Shown piece by piece: positions 9,798-17,895 of a stretch of 58,760 bases of DNA. Both the position numbers and the translations under genes were made by a program. The DNA lies in the IMG/VR virus record IMGVR_UViG_3300037502_000670, positions 1 through 58,760 of that record; one strand, 5' to 3'. The notes under the pieces were generated by a model. That model saw only the letters and a list, made by a program, of their open reading frames with translations, was not told where the DNA came from and did not search any database. Source of the DNA: a virus. Each line of letters begins with the position of its first letter. Within the stretch, counting starts at the first letter, position 1.

Positions 9798-10755
9798 TGG
9801 TTTCACCGATCAGAGCCGCGATCTCGTCAGCGATGTTGCTGGTGGGTGCAGCCACCTTGGGAGCAGCCTTCGGCTTGGGAGCCGGGGCCGGAGCCGCTTC
9901 AGCGGCGGGAGCAGCCGCAGCAAACCCACGCTTCTTGGCAGCAGGGGCAGGAGCCGGGGCTTCCTCTTCCTCCTCCACGACGGGAGCCGGGGCGGGAGCC
10001 GCCTTCACAAGCTGGGGCTTGGGTGCAGCGATTGCAACGGGAGCGGGCGCAGCAACTTCTTCCCCTGTGATGGCCTTGACTTCGGACGAGCCGAACAGGC
10101 TATCGACCGCTTCCATGGTGGGCTCATCGAGGAAGCCACCGAAACCGAACAGCAGCTTGGGGAAGGACGCATCGGTATCGAACGAGATACGGGTCTTGAC
10201 GATTTCCGGTGCGATACCACGCATCGACAGTTCCTTCTGGTACTGGTTCAGCCCCTTCAGCGCAGCGGGCGTTACCTGCAGCAGGTAGATCGGGCCGGAC
10301 GGATCATCGGCAGCCACCACAGCGAGGCGCTTCTGGTCGGCGCAAGCCTTGATCTTCTGGCCCATCGGCGTGACCTTGGAGCCCCACGCATTGTGCGGGC
10401 AGGTGGCGCAGAGATCATTCTGCGGGTCAGTGCTGTCGGCGCTGGGGCGCACACCATCCAGCGAAAAGCAATCCGGCGCAGCCGGTTCAGCATCCGGCGT
10501 CCACTGCTTGGCATACCAAGTCTTGGACAGGCGGGGATTGGCACCGACGATCACCACGTCGAGGTGGGTATTCGGCAGTACGGTCTCAGCATCGCCGTCC
10601 TTGATACGGAAGCGGGCACCCTTCAGCGAGATACGCGGAATGGCTTCGCCACCACCGATACCACCGGCCATGGACTGTGCCAGTGCGGAGGGCTGGCCGA
10701 CACGCTTGGCGAGGTGAGCCGGAACCTGAATGTTGGTCGGGATAAGATTGCTCAT
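9781..10755 (-). CDS. Phage single-stranded DNA-binding protein (DUF2815-like position and style)
   Basis: 324 residues. The first 200 residues form a soluble domain with a CATCPHNAWGS-type Cys/His stretch; a long Ala/Pro/Glu-rich low-complexity tail follows, ending in an acidic tip (NADDE), the layout of phage SSBs whose acidic tip recruits partners. It sits among SNF2 helicase, VRR-NUC and PolA genes, the place where DUF2815-type SSBs are found in other phages. ATG 10755 follows ACAGGAGAACAAC. The ssDNA-binding call rests on layout and context, not on a recognised fold signature. Confidence 0.65.
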   Translation of the reverse strand: MSNLIPTNIQVPAHLAKRVGQPSALAQSMAGGIGGGEAIPRISLKGARFRIKDGDAETVLPNTHLDVVIVGANPRLSKTWYAKQWTPDAEPAAPDCFSLDGVRPSADSTDPQNDLCATCPHNAWGSKVTPMGQKIKACADQKRLAVVAADDPSGPIYLLQVTPAALKGLNQYQKELSMRGIAPEIVKTRISFDTDASFPKLLFGFGGFLDEPTMEAVDSLFGSSEVKAITGEEVAAPAPVAIAAPKPQLVKAAPAPAPVVEEEEEAPAPAPAAKKRGFAAAAPAAEAAPAPAPKPKAAPKVAAPTSNIADEIAALIGETNADDE

Positions 10756-10776
10756 GTTGTTCTCCTGTAATGAGCG

Positions 10777-11067
10777 TTAGTACTTGTTGGTCTTCACAGT
10801 GTAGTCAGTGCCAGCGATCTTGCTGAAGGCACGGTGGGCAACGATCTTCTCAGCCATGTCCCTCTCGTCGGTGCAATAGATCAACCGGACACCGCTGCCG
10901 AGGGTCAAAGAATTGGACTGTCGCCCTGACACACGCAGCAGATACCCGTTGTCGATGCGGTAGGCGACCAGTGCCATCTCCGAACCTTCAAGAACATCAT
11001 GCGCCATGGGGCGCGGTGCTTCTGGGTCAAGGTCAATACCCAGCCACTTGCGTATTGCTCGTTTCAT
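10777..11067 (-). CDS. Small unknown protein
   Basis: 96 residues, not recognised. Begins with a basic helix (MKRAIRKWLG), then a mixed alpha/beta body with no visible catalytic motif. ATG 11067 is preceded by a strong AAAGGAGGAG, and the stop codon of the upstream gene is adjacent (11068), so the two are translationally linked. Located between an SSB-like gene and a SNF2 helicase, which suggests a replication accessory role without proving it. Confidence 0.75.
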   Translation of the reverse strand: MKRAIRKWLGIDLDPEAPRPMAHDVLEGSEMALVAYRIDNGYLLRVSGRQSNSLTLGSGVRLIYCTDERDMAEKIVAHRAFSKIAGTDYTVKTNKY

Positions 11068-11466
11068 TTACTCCTCCTTTGCTGTTGGCTTACGCACGTT
11101 CACTTCAATGCGGGTGCCGTAGTTCACACCCGGTGGCACTGATTTCATCTGGTCGATATATCCACGCACGGCAGTCTTGCTGACGCGCTTCTCGAACATA
11201 TCGAAAGCATCGTTCTGCTTCACGAAGTTGAGCATCGCATCCCAATCCGCCACTGAAGCAAAGTCCACCGTGGTAAGAAACGCTGTGCCGTGCTTTGTCT
11301 TGAACGAGGTGACGCCATTGGCATCAGCCTGTTCCTTGATCCAGCTTTCTAGCTTGTCCATCTTGGCAGTGATCTCACCAGCCTTGGCTTCCGCTTCGGC
11401 TTTGATCTGCCCCTTCTTCTCACGCAGCTTCACATATGCTGCGATAGCATCATCTATGGTAACCAT
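11068..11466 (-). CDS. Conserved phage protein of unknown function, helical N-terminus
   Basis: 132 residues from ATG 11466, chosen because GCCAACAGGAGAAGGAACT lies directly upstream; an earlier in-frame start at 11487 would place this ribosome-binding site inside the gene. The N-terminal 50 residues are Lys/Glu/Ala-rich and likely a long helix; the rest contains WIKEQA and VSKTAVRGYI stretches that I associate with a widespread small phage family found beside SSB and SNF2 genes. No function is known to me. A Gam-like DNA-end protector is possible from the helical start, with low confidence. Confidence 0.75.
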   Translation of the reverse strand: MVTIDDAIAAYVKLREKKGQIKAEAEAKAGEITAKMDKLESWIKEQADANGVTSFKTKHGTAFLTTVDFASVADWDAMLNFVKQNDAFDMFEKRVSKTAVRGYIDQMKSVPPGVNYGTRIEVNVRKPTAKEE

Positions 11467-11489
11467 AGTTCCTTCTCCTGTTGGCAAAC

Positions 11490-13046
11490 TTATTTATTCA
11501 TTTCTTGCTGGATCAGATCGAGCAGGAGACCCTGCATCTTCTGCTTACCAGCAAGTCTATCGAACACCTTCTTTTCTAGCAGGGTGCTTTGAATGTGGAC
11601 CACGTTTGATACGTGGCGCTTCCCGATACGCTCCACACGTCCATTGGCCTGTGTGTACTGCTCATTGCTTGCAATGGGTCCATACCAAATGACGGTGGAT
11701 GCTGCAGTAAGCGTGAGGCCGTGAGCCATTGTAGCAGGGTGAGCGATGAGTACTTTAGGATCAGCGGCGTGCTGGAAGTTATAGAATATCTGGTCACGAG
11801 CTGATGACGATACCGCGCCATTGACCGTAGCCACAGTCCATTGTTTCGACAGTTCGCGTTCGAGCATTTTGAGCGTGCCCGTGAGCGGCACAAACACGAT
11901 GACTTTACCCCCAGCTTCCTCAATGACTTCTTTAACTGCTGCCACGCGGGGTCCACAGTCGAGTTCAATGTGATTACCGTCTTCGCCATAGGCTACTCCG
12001 CAAGCGATCTGGATCAGCTTCATCATCTTCACGGCTTCGTTGACCGCCGTGATGGTGCCATCGGCACCGCCTGTCTCCGTGATGAGATGCTTCAGCATCT
12101 GCTTGTAATGATGCTCTTGGTCCTTGGTCAGTGGTACCTCACGGGTCTGCAGCACGGTATCAGGCAGATCGAAACACTCATCGCGGGTGAACCTGACTGA
12201 CGGCTGCAGGATATGCTTGACGATCTCTGGTGCATCAGGACGAGCAATGTATTTATACATGCTGATCTTCATCATGACCTGATCTCTGAACGCAGTGTAT
12301 GTCTTCGTGCAGAACGGACTGTCGATCAGCTTCGCCAGAGCCCACGCATCGGTGGGTTCATTCGGTGTCGGCGTGCCTGTCATCAGCCACAGGCGCATCT
12401 TGGGTTCCTTCTCCAGCCACTTGCGGAACGACTTGAACCGCTTGGTCGTGGGGTTCCGCAGCACCGCCGCTTCATCCACGATGATGAGGTCGAACATGCC
12501 ATGCGCTTCCGGCGCGATGATGGGGAAGCCATCATGGTTGATGACGTAGAAGTCTGCGTTCTGGCGCAGCAGTTTCTTTCTGCGCTCGGCTGTGCCGTGC
12601 AGCACCACTGCCCTGCGATGGGTCAGGTTCATGTAGACAGCGTCACCCCAGACGCGCTCCAGTGTGGAGAGCGGCGACATGATGAGCACCTTGCTCACGG
12701 CACCTGTCTCGATCAGGTAGTCTGCCGCCCACAGGGCGCTCTGGGTTTTGCCAGTGCCGATCTCGTTGAGTACCAGTCCCTTGCGGTTGACCGTGAGGAA
12801 GGCAGCCGTGTCCTGTTGGTGCTGGTATGGCTTGAACCGACCCGGCCAGTCGTAGTGGTAGAGGATGGGCGAGGGTGCGCCGATACCCAGATTGTTAAGG
12901 GCCTCGACTTCCTCGACCTTGTGGGGTGTGACCACCACCTCCTGCCCACGTATGTTTACACGCTGCGCCGTGGGGATGCTGGCAAGCACCCGCTCCGGGT
13001 TGTTAAGTTTGAGAGCCAGCGCCTTGGCGGATGGAAGCACCAGCAT
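11490..13046 (-). CDS. SNF2-family DNA helicase/translocase
   Basis: 518 residues with the superfamily 2 SNF2 set: motif I NEIGTGKT (94-101), motif II DEAA (191-194), motif III LMTGTP (221-226), and C-terminal motifs V/VI around HGLTLTAA and QANGRVERIGK. Length matches the compact phage SNF2 proteins of PolA-type replication modules. It likely moves along double-stranded DNA during replication, recombination or protein removal. ATG 13046 overlaps the TGA of the VRR-NUC gene (TGATG), so the nuclease and helicase are coupled in translation and may work together. Confidence 0.92.
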   Translation of the reverse strand: MLVLPSAKALALKLNNPERVLASIPTAQRVNIRGQEVVVTPHKVEEVEALNNLGIGAPSPILYHYDWPGRFKPYQHQQDTAAFLTVNRKGLVLNEIGTGKTQSALWAADYLIETGAVSKVLIMSPLSTLERVWGDAVYMNLTHRRAVVLHGTAERRKKLLRQNADFYVINHDGFPIIAPEAHGMFDLIIVDEAAVLRNPTTKRFKSFRKWLEKEPKMRLWLMTGTPTPNEPTDAWALAKLIDSPFCTKTYTAFRDQVMMKISMYKYIARPDAPEIVKHILQPSVRFTRDECFDLPDTVLQTREVPLTKDQEHHYKQMLKHLITETGGADGTITAVNEAVKMMKLIQIACGVAYGEDGNHIELDCGPRVAAVKEVIEEAGGKVIVFVPLTGTLKMLERELSKQWTVATVNGAVSSSARDQIFYNFQHAADPKVLIAHPATMAHGLTLTAASTVIWYGPIASNEQYTQANGRVERIGKRHVSNVVHIQSTLLEKKVFDRLAGKQKMQGLLLDLIQQEMNK

Positions 13047-13351
13047 CAGGCCACCATTACCTTGAGTGCGTTACGCAGGACGGACAGGCTCTCCTCGCTG
13101 TCCACCACAAAGCAGGACGCGCCAGCGGCCATCATCTCCTTCATGGTCTTCTCCTGTAAAGCGGTGACGCCGCGCTTGGCACCCGGCGCTTTCACTTCGA
13201 TACCAACCATGCGCCCGTCCACACAGGCGATCCGATCAGGGATACCAGACCGGCCATAGATGCCCGACTGAGGGGCAAAGAACCACACACCTGCTTCCTT
13301 CAGCACCGCGTCCACCTTTTTCTTCATCTTTGCTTCGGGGGTACTCACCAT
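13046..13351 (-). CDS. VRR-NUC domain nuclease
   Basis: 101 residues forming a single VRR-NUC domain. The PD-(D/E)XK core is visible: SGIPDR with D39, GIEVKAPG with E52 and K54, and Q66 in the following helix. Stand-alone phage VRR-NUC proteins are structure-specific nucleases thought to resolve branched DNA. The gene is followed directly by the SNF2 helicase gene (one-base overlap). A perfect TTGACA (13376-13371 on the minus strand) lies upstream with a poor -10 (TATGGT, 18-bp spacing) over the start codon, a possible weak internal promoter. Confidence 0.9.
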   Translation of the reverse strand: MVSTPEAKMKKKVDAVLKEAGVWFFAPQSGIYGRSGIPDRIACVDGRMVGIEVKAPGAKRGVTALQEKTMKEMMAAGASCFVVDSEESLSVLRNALKVMVA

Positions 13352-13372
13352 AGCATATCCTTTACAGTTCTG

Positions 13373-14047
13373 TCAAGTAGCAAAGTCGCACAGGTGCCGC
13401 GCCGGGCAAAATTTACACAGGCCGCTGGGTTTGGCGGGCCAGTCGTCGCTATGTAAACTTCTTTCTATGCGACTGACCTTGTTTAACAGGTTGCTCCACA
13501 GTTCACCGACATTGTTCCGGTTGTAGGTATTCCGGTCGATGGCTTGGTCCTTCAGCCAGATGAACCCACTGCTCACCTCGTCCACGTCCTTGTGGTGAGC
13601 GAAGACCTGTAAAGCGAACAGTTCCAACTGGTCGAAGTCCGGGCGGCGCTTGCCTGTCTTCCAGTCCAGCACGATAGCCCGCTTGCCCTTGAGCACCAGC
13701 ACGTCCAGCTTCGACCGCATCCACGCATCATCCGCCCACCAGCCAGTGGGCTTCAGCTTGCGGTTCAGCGTCATCTCCTGCTCGACCATGAGCGTACCGC
13801 TGCCAGCGGAACGCAGGACAGCATCGACCAGTGGGGCGTAGGTCGCCGCCTCGGGCGGCAAGTCCTTGTCGTCACGCAGCCGCTCCTCCAGCATCTTGTG
13901 CAGCCGCTCCCCATAGAGGGTAGCCTCGCCGCCGGGATCAGTGACCTGCTTGGCGATGCGCTGGTGGTAATATCTTTTAGGGCAATTGTCGTACATCTTG
14001 ATCGAAGAGTACGAGTGCGTCAGCACAACCTCTTTGGTGTCAGTCAC
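13373..14047 (-). CDS. Cas4-like PD-(D/E)XK exonuclease with iron-sulfur cysteines
   Basis: 224 residues. Cas4/AddB-type cysteines are present: C22 near the N-terminus and C211, C214, C220 at the C-terminus, which would hold a [4Fe-4S] cluster. The nuclease core shows D115, then LDWKTGKR with D128 and K130, and Q140. Family members are 5' to 3' or mixed-polarity ssDNA exonucleases used in replication-coupled recombination; in PolA-type phage modules this place is taken by DUF2800/Cas4-like proteins. GTG start 14047 is preceded by GAGGTGAGAA and overlaps the TGA of the 40-residue gene upstream. Confidence 0.87.
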   Translation of the reverse strand: MTDTKEVVLTHSYSSIKMYDNCPKRYYHQRIAKQVTDPGGEATLYGERLHKMLEERLRDDKDLPPEAATYAPLVDAVLRSAGSGTLMVEQEMTLNRKLKPTGWWADDAWMRSKLDVLVLKGKRAIVLDWKTGKRRPDFDQLELFALQVFAHHKDVDEVSSGFIWLKDQAIDRNTYNRNNVGELWSNLLNKVSRIERSLHSDDWPAKPSGLCKFCPARHLCDFAT

Positions 14048-14166
14048 TTCTCACCTCTCAGTGCGCGGACCAGATTGACCATGCGTTCCCACTCCTCGCT
14101 CTCGCGGAGAGCATCCAACTTGGCGGCTTTGCCCCATTCCTTCAGCATAAGTTTCAGCTTCTTCAT
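14044..14166 (-). CDS. Micro-protein, 40 residues, basic and helical
   Basis: MKKLKLMLKEWGKAAKLD begins a highly charged, probably fully helical peptide. It is bounded by 4-base overlaps on both sides (ATGA at 14163-14166 with the previous gene, GTGA at 14044-14047 with the Cas4-like gene), which is strong evidence that it is translated. Function unknown. Confidence 0.65.
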   Translation of the reverse strand: MKKLKLMLKEWGKAAKLDALRESEEWERMVNLVRALRGEK

Positions 14167-14468
14167 TTGCAGCGATACCTCTTGTTTCCATTCTTCGTAT
14201 ACCACACGGGGGTCTTGGAGCCGCAGCGGTGCGATACTTTCTTTGTCGGTTTCTTATACGGGTTCTTCTGCTTCGCCTCGGCTTCCATCAACTTGTCCAC
14301 AGTCGGTGGCACCCTCGCCTGTTCCTTTGACATGGGCGGCAGCTTGTGCGGATCGAACGGACACTTGTAGACAACTGTCTCCTGCACATCAGGACGATGA
14401 TCCATCTCGCTGACACATGGCTGCGACATGAGGATGCTGATCACATAGCTTGCTGATAGAAACGACAT
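14163..14468 (-). CDS. Unknown protein with hydrophobic N-terminus and Cys pairs
   Basis: 101 residues from ATG 14468, which forms TGATG with the stop of the deaminase gene. The first about 17 residues are hydrophobic (MSFLSASYVISILMSQPC) and could be a signal peptide or membrane anchor; the Cys at 18 is not in a good lipobox. The rest is basic, Lys/Pro-rich and ends in CK. Four to five cysteines could form disulfides or bind metal. It may act at the envelope; not recognised. Confidence 0.65.
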   Translation of the reverse strand: MSFLSASYVISILMSQPCVSEMDHRPDVQETVVYKCPFDPHKLPPMSKEQARVPPTVDKLMEAEAKQKNPYKKPTKKVSHRCGSKTPVWYTKNGNKRYRCK

Positions 14469-14908
14469 CACGCATCCTCCATCGCTACGAGTGCCAGCAC
14501 ACCGGCTTCGCGGAACATCTGCTTGGCAACAGTGAACTCCTCCTCTGGCATACTGGTCGTGCCGTTGCCGACATAGACCGTGACGATACCAGCTTGGATC
14601 AACGTCCTTGCACAGCGGGCACACGGCATGTGTGTGACATAGGCAGTGCCACCTCTGAGGCGGGCACCGACCCGTGCTGCTTGGGCAACCGCGTTCTCCT
14701 CGGCATGGCTTGTCCAAAGATATTTGGCTGGGCGTTCCATCCGCTCGGGCAGATCATCCACACCGGACGGGATACCGTTGTAGCCCGTGGATACCACGAC
14801 CTTATCCTCGCTGACGATGACGCACCCCACCTTGGTGCTCGGGTCTTTCGACCGTGATGCCACGACCACGGCCATCTCCATGAAGTAATCCTGCCATGAC
14901 TTTCTCAT
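14468..14908 (-). CDS. dCMP deaminase
   Basis: 146 residues with the zinc site of cytidine/deoxycytidylate deaminases: HAE at 68-70 (zinc ligand H68, catalytic E70) and PCARC with C96 and C99. It converts dCMP to dUMP, feeding thymidylate synthesis and balancing pools for phage DNA replication. No thymidylate synthase was seen nearby, so the host enzyme is probably used. ATG 14908 overlaps the TGA of the zinc-ribbon gene; the stop overlaps the next start. Confidence 0.93.
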   Translation of the reverse strand: MRKSWQDYFMEMAVVVASRSKDPSTKVGCVIVSEDKVVVSTGYNGIPSGVDDLPERMERPAKYLWTSHAEENAVAQAARVGARLRGGTAYVTHMPCARCARTLIQAGIVTVYVGNGTTSMPEEEFTVAKQMFREAGVLALVAMEDA

Positions 14909-15051
14909 TTGCTTTGGTCTTCCTCATCGGTGTGCCACTCGGCATGTGTCGATCTACACTGTAGGCACTTGTATGTTGTCGATGTACGCTTCGGTCCCTT
15001 GCGAAAGCGTATGACCTTCAGTTCGCCACCACACTTGTCGCACTTGGTCAT
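14905..15051 (-). CDS. Zinc-ribbon micro-protein, 48 residues
   Basis: MTKCDKCGG at the start and YKCLQC about 22 residues later give two CxxC knuckles of a zinc ribbon. Both ends use 4-base ATGA overlaps with neighbours, and AGAAGGA lies upstream of ATG 15051. Zinc ribbons of this size often bind nucleic acid or RNA polymerase, so a role in transcription control is possible but unproven. Confidence 0.7.
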   Translation of the reverse strand: MTKCDKCGGELKVIRFRKGPKRTSTTYKCLQCRSTHAEWHTDEEDQSK

Positions 15052-15221
15052 GTGTCGTGGTCCTTCTCATCTGTAAGGCAGAGTTCACGCAGCACTTCCA
15101 CCATCCGCGACGGGGGCCACGACACCTCGTCAGTCACCGGATCACGCTTGATGTGATGAGCATCCGCCATGCGCTGTGCGTCAGGCGGTGGTCCCTTGGT
15201 ATCGCTATTTACAATCCGCAT
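15048..15221 (-). CDS. Small unknown protein, 57 residues
   Basis: Translation from ATG 15221, preceded by GGGAGTGA, gives MRIVNSDTKGPPPDAQRMAD and a helical C-terminus. It overlaps the 3' end of the polymerase gene by 17 bp and ends in an ATGA overlap with the zinc-ribbon gene. Not recognised. Confidence 0.65.
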   Translation of the reverse strand: MRIVNSDTKGPPPDAQRMADAHHIKRDPVTDEVSWPPSRMVEVLRELCLTDEKDHDT

Positions 15222-17076
15222 AGTTCACTCCCATGTTGGCTTCACAATTCACAGGTAAGTCCGGTGCCCACACCGGAGGCGTACGCATCACGTCCTCCAC
15301 GAATGCCTTGGCTTCCTCTGCCTCGGCTTCATCCACCATGCACACCACCTCGTCGTGTACCTGCAACACGACCTTGTAACGCTGACCAATGCGAACCATC
15401 TGGTCGCACACGACGATACGAGCGAGAGCTTGGACGATGTTCTCCGTCATCTTGCCCCCGTAGATATATGTCCAGCCGTCGAACTCCTCGCCTGTCAGCT
15501 TGGCCTTGGTTGCGGCCAGCATGGCGCGGCTATCACCGACGAACTTGAACCCCTCCAACGTACGGTTCAGCAACGGGTAATGCAGTCGTAGACCATTAGG
15601 CAGACCAACATGGTCCTGCCCGAACGTGACACCCGGCCTGATCTCACCGCTCTCACCCATGACCATGCGCCCCAGTGCCCAGCCACATCGGTCCCATAGC
15701 GCCTGTATCATGGGATACTTGCTGCGGTAGACACCAACGATGGACTTGGCTTCTTCCTCGGTGAGATCGACCTTCATGCCGCCAGCGCCTAGTGACAGTG
15801 TAGTCTGGAACTTGATCCACCCCATGCCATAACCAAGCCCAAGCACAGCGGTCTTGCCAACGTGACGCTCCAGCTTCTCGGCCTTGGTAATCTTGCGACC
15901 ATACACATCAGTGGCAAACTCACAGTATACATCGCGTCCCTCGCGGAACGAATGCAACAGGCTTGCCTGTCCTGCCAGCCACGCCACGATGCGGGCTTCG
16001 ATCTGAGCACTGTCACATGCCAGAAGAAGTTTCCCTGCGGGAGCACACAGCGCACGGCGAAGCGTGCCGCCACGAGGCAGGTTCTGAAGGTTCATCTTGT
16101 CGCCACCAGAGAAGCGCCCGGTGTGAGCACCGTAGTAGTTGAGCATGATTGGCAGAGGCCCGCGCTCTGCCACCCCCATAAGCGCAGCGGTTCGCGTTTC
16201 CTCCAATGTGGATTTCACGCCAAGGCGGGCACCGACTATCGCTTGCACTCGGGTATCAGGATGTTCCAGTAACTTGGTAAACGCTGCGTCTGTCTTGCTA
16301 AAGGCAAAGGTTGAATTGCCAGTAGTCTTGCTGGTCTTCTTGGGTGGCTCGACACCCAGTGCGCTCAGTACATTTGCCAGCTTGTCGTTGCTCATCAGCT
16401 TGGACTTGATCTCTTCCTCGGTATCGCCAAGCCACGACAGTTCTTCCATGAGCAAGGACTTCTTGTTAACCACGTCAGTGTGGTGCTGAAGCAGCAACAT
16501 CTTGTCGAGCGTGATGGTCGGCTCTGTGTACATCCTGATAGTCTGGTCGATCAGCAGCAACTCGTTGGTGGGAAACTTGCCCTTGAGCTTCTGGAAAAGC
16601 TGGTAGGTCAGGTCCACATCGTTCAAACAGTACGCACCGTAGCGGTTCATCTCGTCGGCTGTGAAGTCAGCACGCCGCTTGCCAAGAGCATGGATCACTT
16701 CCTCGCCCTTCTCACCCAGCTTGTAGTAGCTGGCGAGTTTCTTCAGCGAACCGCCCACAGTTATGTTGTGCCATGGGCGTGCCATCGACAGCGTGTCGAG
16801 CCATAGCCTCGGCTTGATACCGAAATGCCACGACAGGATAGCGCCATCGAACACGGTGTTATGGCAGAGGATAGCCCGCTTGCTGTAGTCCAGCGACTTG
16901 AGAAACCGTCCGGGGTCACTGCCACTGTACCAGTCAGCAGGCTGGTCGTTCACCTTCACGCCCACACCGATCACTTCAAAGCGAGGATCACGGATATAGG
17001 CTTCGGTCGTCATCTTCGACAGGGAGAACTCCTTGTCGTAATAAGTTTCTAGGTCTATCGTTACAATGTCCATCAT
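15205..17076 (-). CDS. Family A DNA polymerase with 3'-5' exonuclease
   Basis: 623 residues from ATG 17076, chosen because it forms an ATGA overlap with the 37-residue gene before it; an upstream in-frame start at 17148 would add a non-homologous stretch. Exonuclease motifs: DLE (D8, E10), HNTVFD (N73, D77), YCLND (Y149, D153). Polymerase motifs: A, DSAQIEAR (D355, E360, R362); B, RHVGKTAVLGLGYG (R404, K408, Y416); C, HDE (574-576). This is a proofreading replicative polymerase without a 5' nuclease domain. It partners the primase-helicase at 6589-9429. Confidence 0.94.
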   Translation of the reverse strand: MMDIVTIDLETYYDKEFSLSKMTTEAYIRDPRFEVIGVGVKVNDQPADWYSGSDPGRFLKSLDYSKRAILCHNTVFDGAILSWHFGIKPRLWLDTLSMARPWHNITVGGSLKKLASYYKLGEKGEEVIHALGKRRADFTADEMNRYGAYCLNDVDLTYQLFQKLKGKFPTNELLLIDQTIRMYTEPTITLDKMLLLQHHTDVVNKKSLLMEELSWLGDTEEEIKSKLMSNDKLANVLSALGVEPPKKTSKTTGNSTFAFSKTDAAFTKLLEHPDTRVQAIVGARLGVKSTLEETRTAALMGVAERGPLPIMLNYYGAHTGRFSGGDKMNLQNLPRGGTLRRALCAPAGKLLLACDSAQIEARIVAWLAGQASLLHSFREGRDVYCEFATDVYGRKITKAEKLERHVGKTAVLGLGYGMGWIKFQTTLSLGAGGMKVDLTEEEAKSIVGVYRSKYPMIQALWDRCGWALGRMVMGESGEIRPGVTFGQDHVGLPNGLRLHYPLLNRTLEGFKFVGDSRAMLAATKAKLTGEEFDGWTYIYGGKMTENIVQALARIVVCDQMVRIGQRYKVVLQVHDEVVCMVDEAEAEEAKAFVEDVMRTPPVWAPDLPVNCEANMGVNYADCK

Positions 17077-17186
17077 AGAAACACCCACATTGCAAATGCG
17101 CCAATCCCCATGCCAAGCAGCAGAAACGTGCCAGCAAAGAACAGGCACAACCAGAACAACTCTTTGTCAGATAATGATGGTACCAT
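17073..17186 (-). CDS. Single-pass membrane micro-protein, 37 residues
   Basis: Starts MVPSLSDKELF, then one long hydrophobic helix rich in Leu/Phe/Gly reaching the C-terminus. ATG 17186 has ACAGGAGAG about 10 bases upstream; both ends overlap neighbours (TGATG and ATGA). Likely an inner-membrane peptide expressed early; function unknown. Confidence 0.65.
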   Translation of the reverse strand: MVPSLSDKELFWLCLFFAGTFLLLGMGIGAFAMWVFL

Positions 17187-17347
17187 CAGGGTTTCTCTCC
17201 TGTAATAATGCGATACCTGTGCCGCAGCATTTGATAATCCATTCTAACGTCGGACAGTTTCCAAGACATAACCACATAGACAACGCCACCAGCCGTCCAA
17301 CCGGCAGATATGCAGTACCAGAGTACTTCCCAGATTGAGAACGTCAT
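17186..17347 (-). CDS. Membrane micro-protein, 53 residues
   Basis: Begins MTFSIWEVLWYCISAGW, one hydrophobic helix to about residue 28, then a basic cytoplasmic-type tail (WKLSDVRMDYQMLRHRYR). GAGGA precedes ATG 17347. Second of three consecutive overlapping membrane micro-genes; function unknown. Confidence 0.65.
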   Translation of the reverse strand: MTFSIWEVLWYCISAGWTAGGVVYVVMSWKLSDVRMDYQMLRHRYRIITGEKP

Positions 17348-17451
17348 GTATCCTCATCCCGATCTTTGCCAAGGTGTGGCAGTGGAACAATAGTTAAACA
17401 GATCACAAGCCACAGAAATATACTTACGAGCAGTGCAATATCTTCACTCAT
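17344..17451 (-). CDS. Membrane micro-protein, 35 residues
   Basis: MSEDIALLVSIFLWLVICL forms one transmembrane helix followed by a short charged tail. GGGAGGA sits 3 bases before ATG 17451. Ends in an ATGA overlap with the next membrane micro-gene. Function unknown. Confidence 0.65.
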   Translation of the reverse strand: MSEDIALLVSIFLWLVICLTIVPLPHLGKDRDEDT

Positions 17452-17654
17452 GCGTCCTCCCGCATTGCACGTTTCAGATCAGCCAGCAGCCATGTCGGCC
17501 AGAAGCTACTCCGTGGTGAGACAGAGGCGGTGATGGACGCAGTGCGTCCACCCCGCTCGACTGTGATGTGAAAGTGTTTGGCCTGTGTTACATCGAGAAC
17601 CTTGTAGCCCGCATCTTCACAGACTTTAAGGACTTGTCGTCTGGTTATTGCCAC
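17448..17654 (-). CDS. Small HicA-like/dsRBD-fold candidate, 68 residues
   Basis: GTG 17654 is chosen because GGGGGTTGG precedes it and the reading overlaps the upstream gene by only 29 bp; a start at 17780 would overlap 155 bp. The pattern of an N-terminal helix, KHFHITVERGG beta hairpin and a C-terminal basic helix (LLADLKRAMRE) recalls small HicA-like phage proteins that bind RNA, but I cannot confirm the catalytic histidine. Ends with an ATGA overlap. Confidence 0.6.
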   Translation of the reverse strand: MAITRRQVLKVCEDAGYKVLDVTQAKHFHITVERGGRTASITASVSPRSSFWPTWLLADLKRAMREDA

Positions 17655-17895
17655 GACCAACCCCCATACGTTTCTGTGCGGCATACGCCACGTCGAATTG
17701 TTCAAGCAAAGCAGGATGATTAACCTGTAGAAAGGTTCGCATCGCCGCGTACTCTGCCTGAAGCTTAATAAGATCAGCAACGCTCTGCGCTTGGGGACTA
17801 CCCTTCAACGCATTTGACAAAGGTTCATAGTAAGCAGGGTCTGCTGTCCACCCCGGACTGATCCCAGTGGTATTGGCGTAGATGTTAGGTGCCAT
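17626..17895 (-). CDS. Small unknown protein, 89 residues
   Basis: From ATG 17895 (AAGGA about 11 bases upstream; ATG 17907 is the alternative) the protein begins MAPNIYANTTGISPGW and is helical in the second half. It overlaps the 3' end of the DUF5664-like gene by 11 bp. Not recognised; no motif seen. Confidence 0.6.
   Translation of the reverse strand: MAPNIYANTTGISPGWTADPAYYEPLSNALKGSPQAQSVADLIKLQAEYAAMRTFLQVNHPALLEQFDVAYAAQKRMGVGRGNNQTTSP

Noticed and set aside
13140-13160. Internal ribosome-binding site and start (ACAGGAGAAGACC then ATG) inside the VRR-NUC gene
   Set aside because: The bases are accounted for by the conserved LQEK codons of the nuclease helix; a 32-residue product would lack the catalytic core.
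17448-17654. HicA toxin of a toxin-antitoxin pair
   Set aside because: The fold pattern is only suggestive and no HicB-like partner lies beside it.
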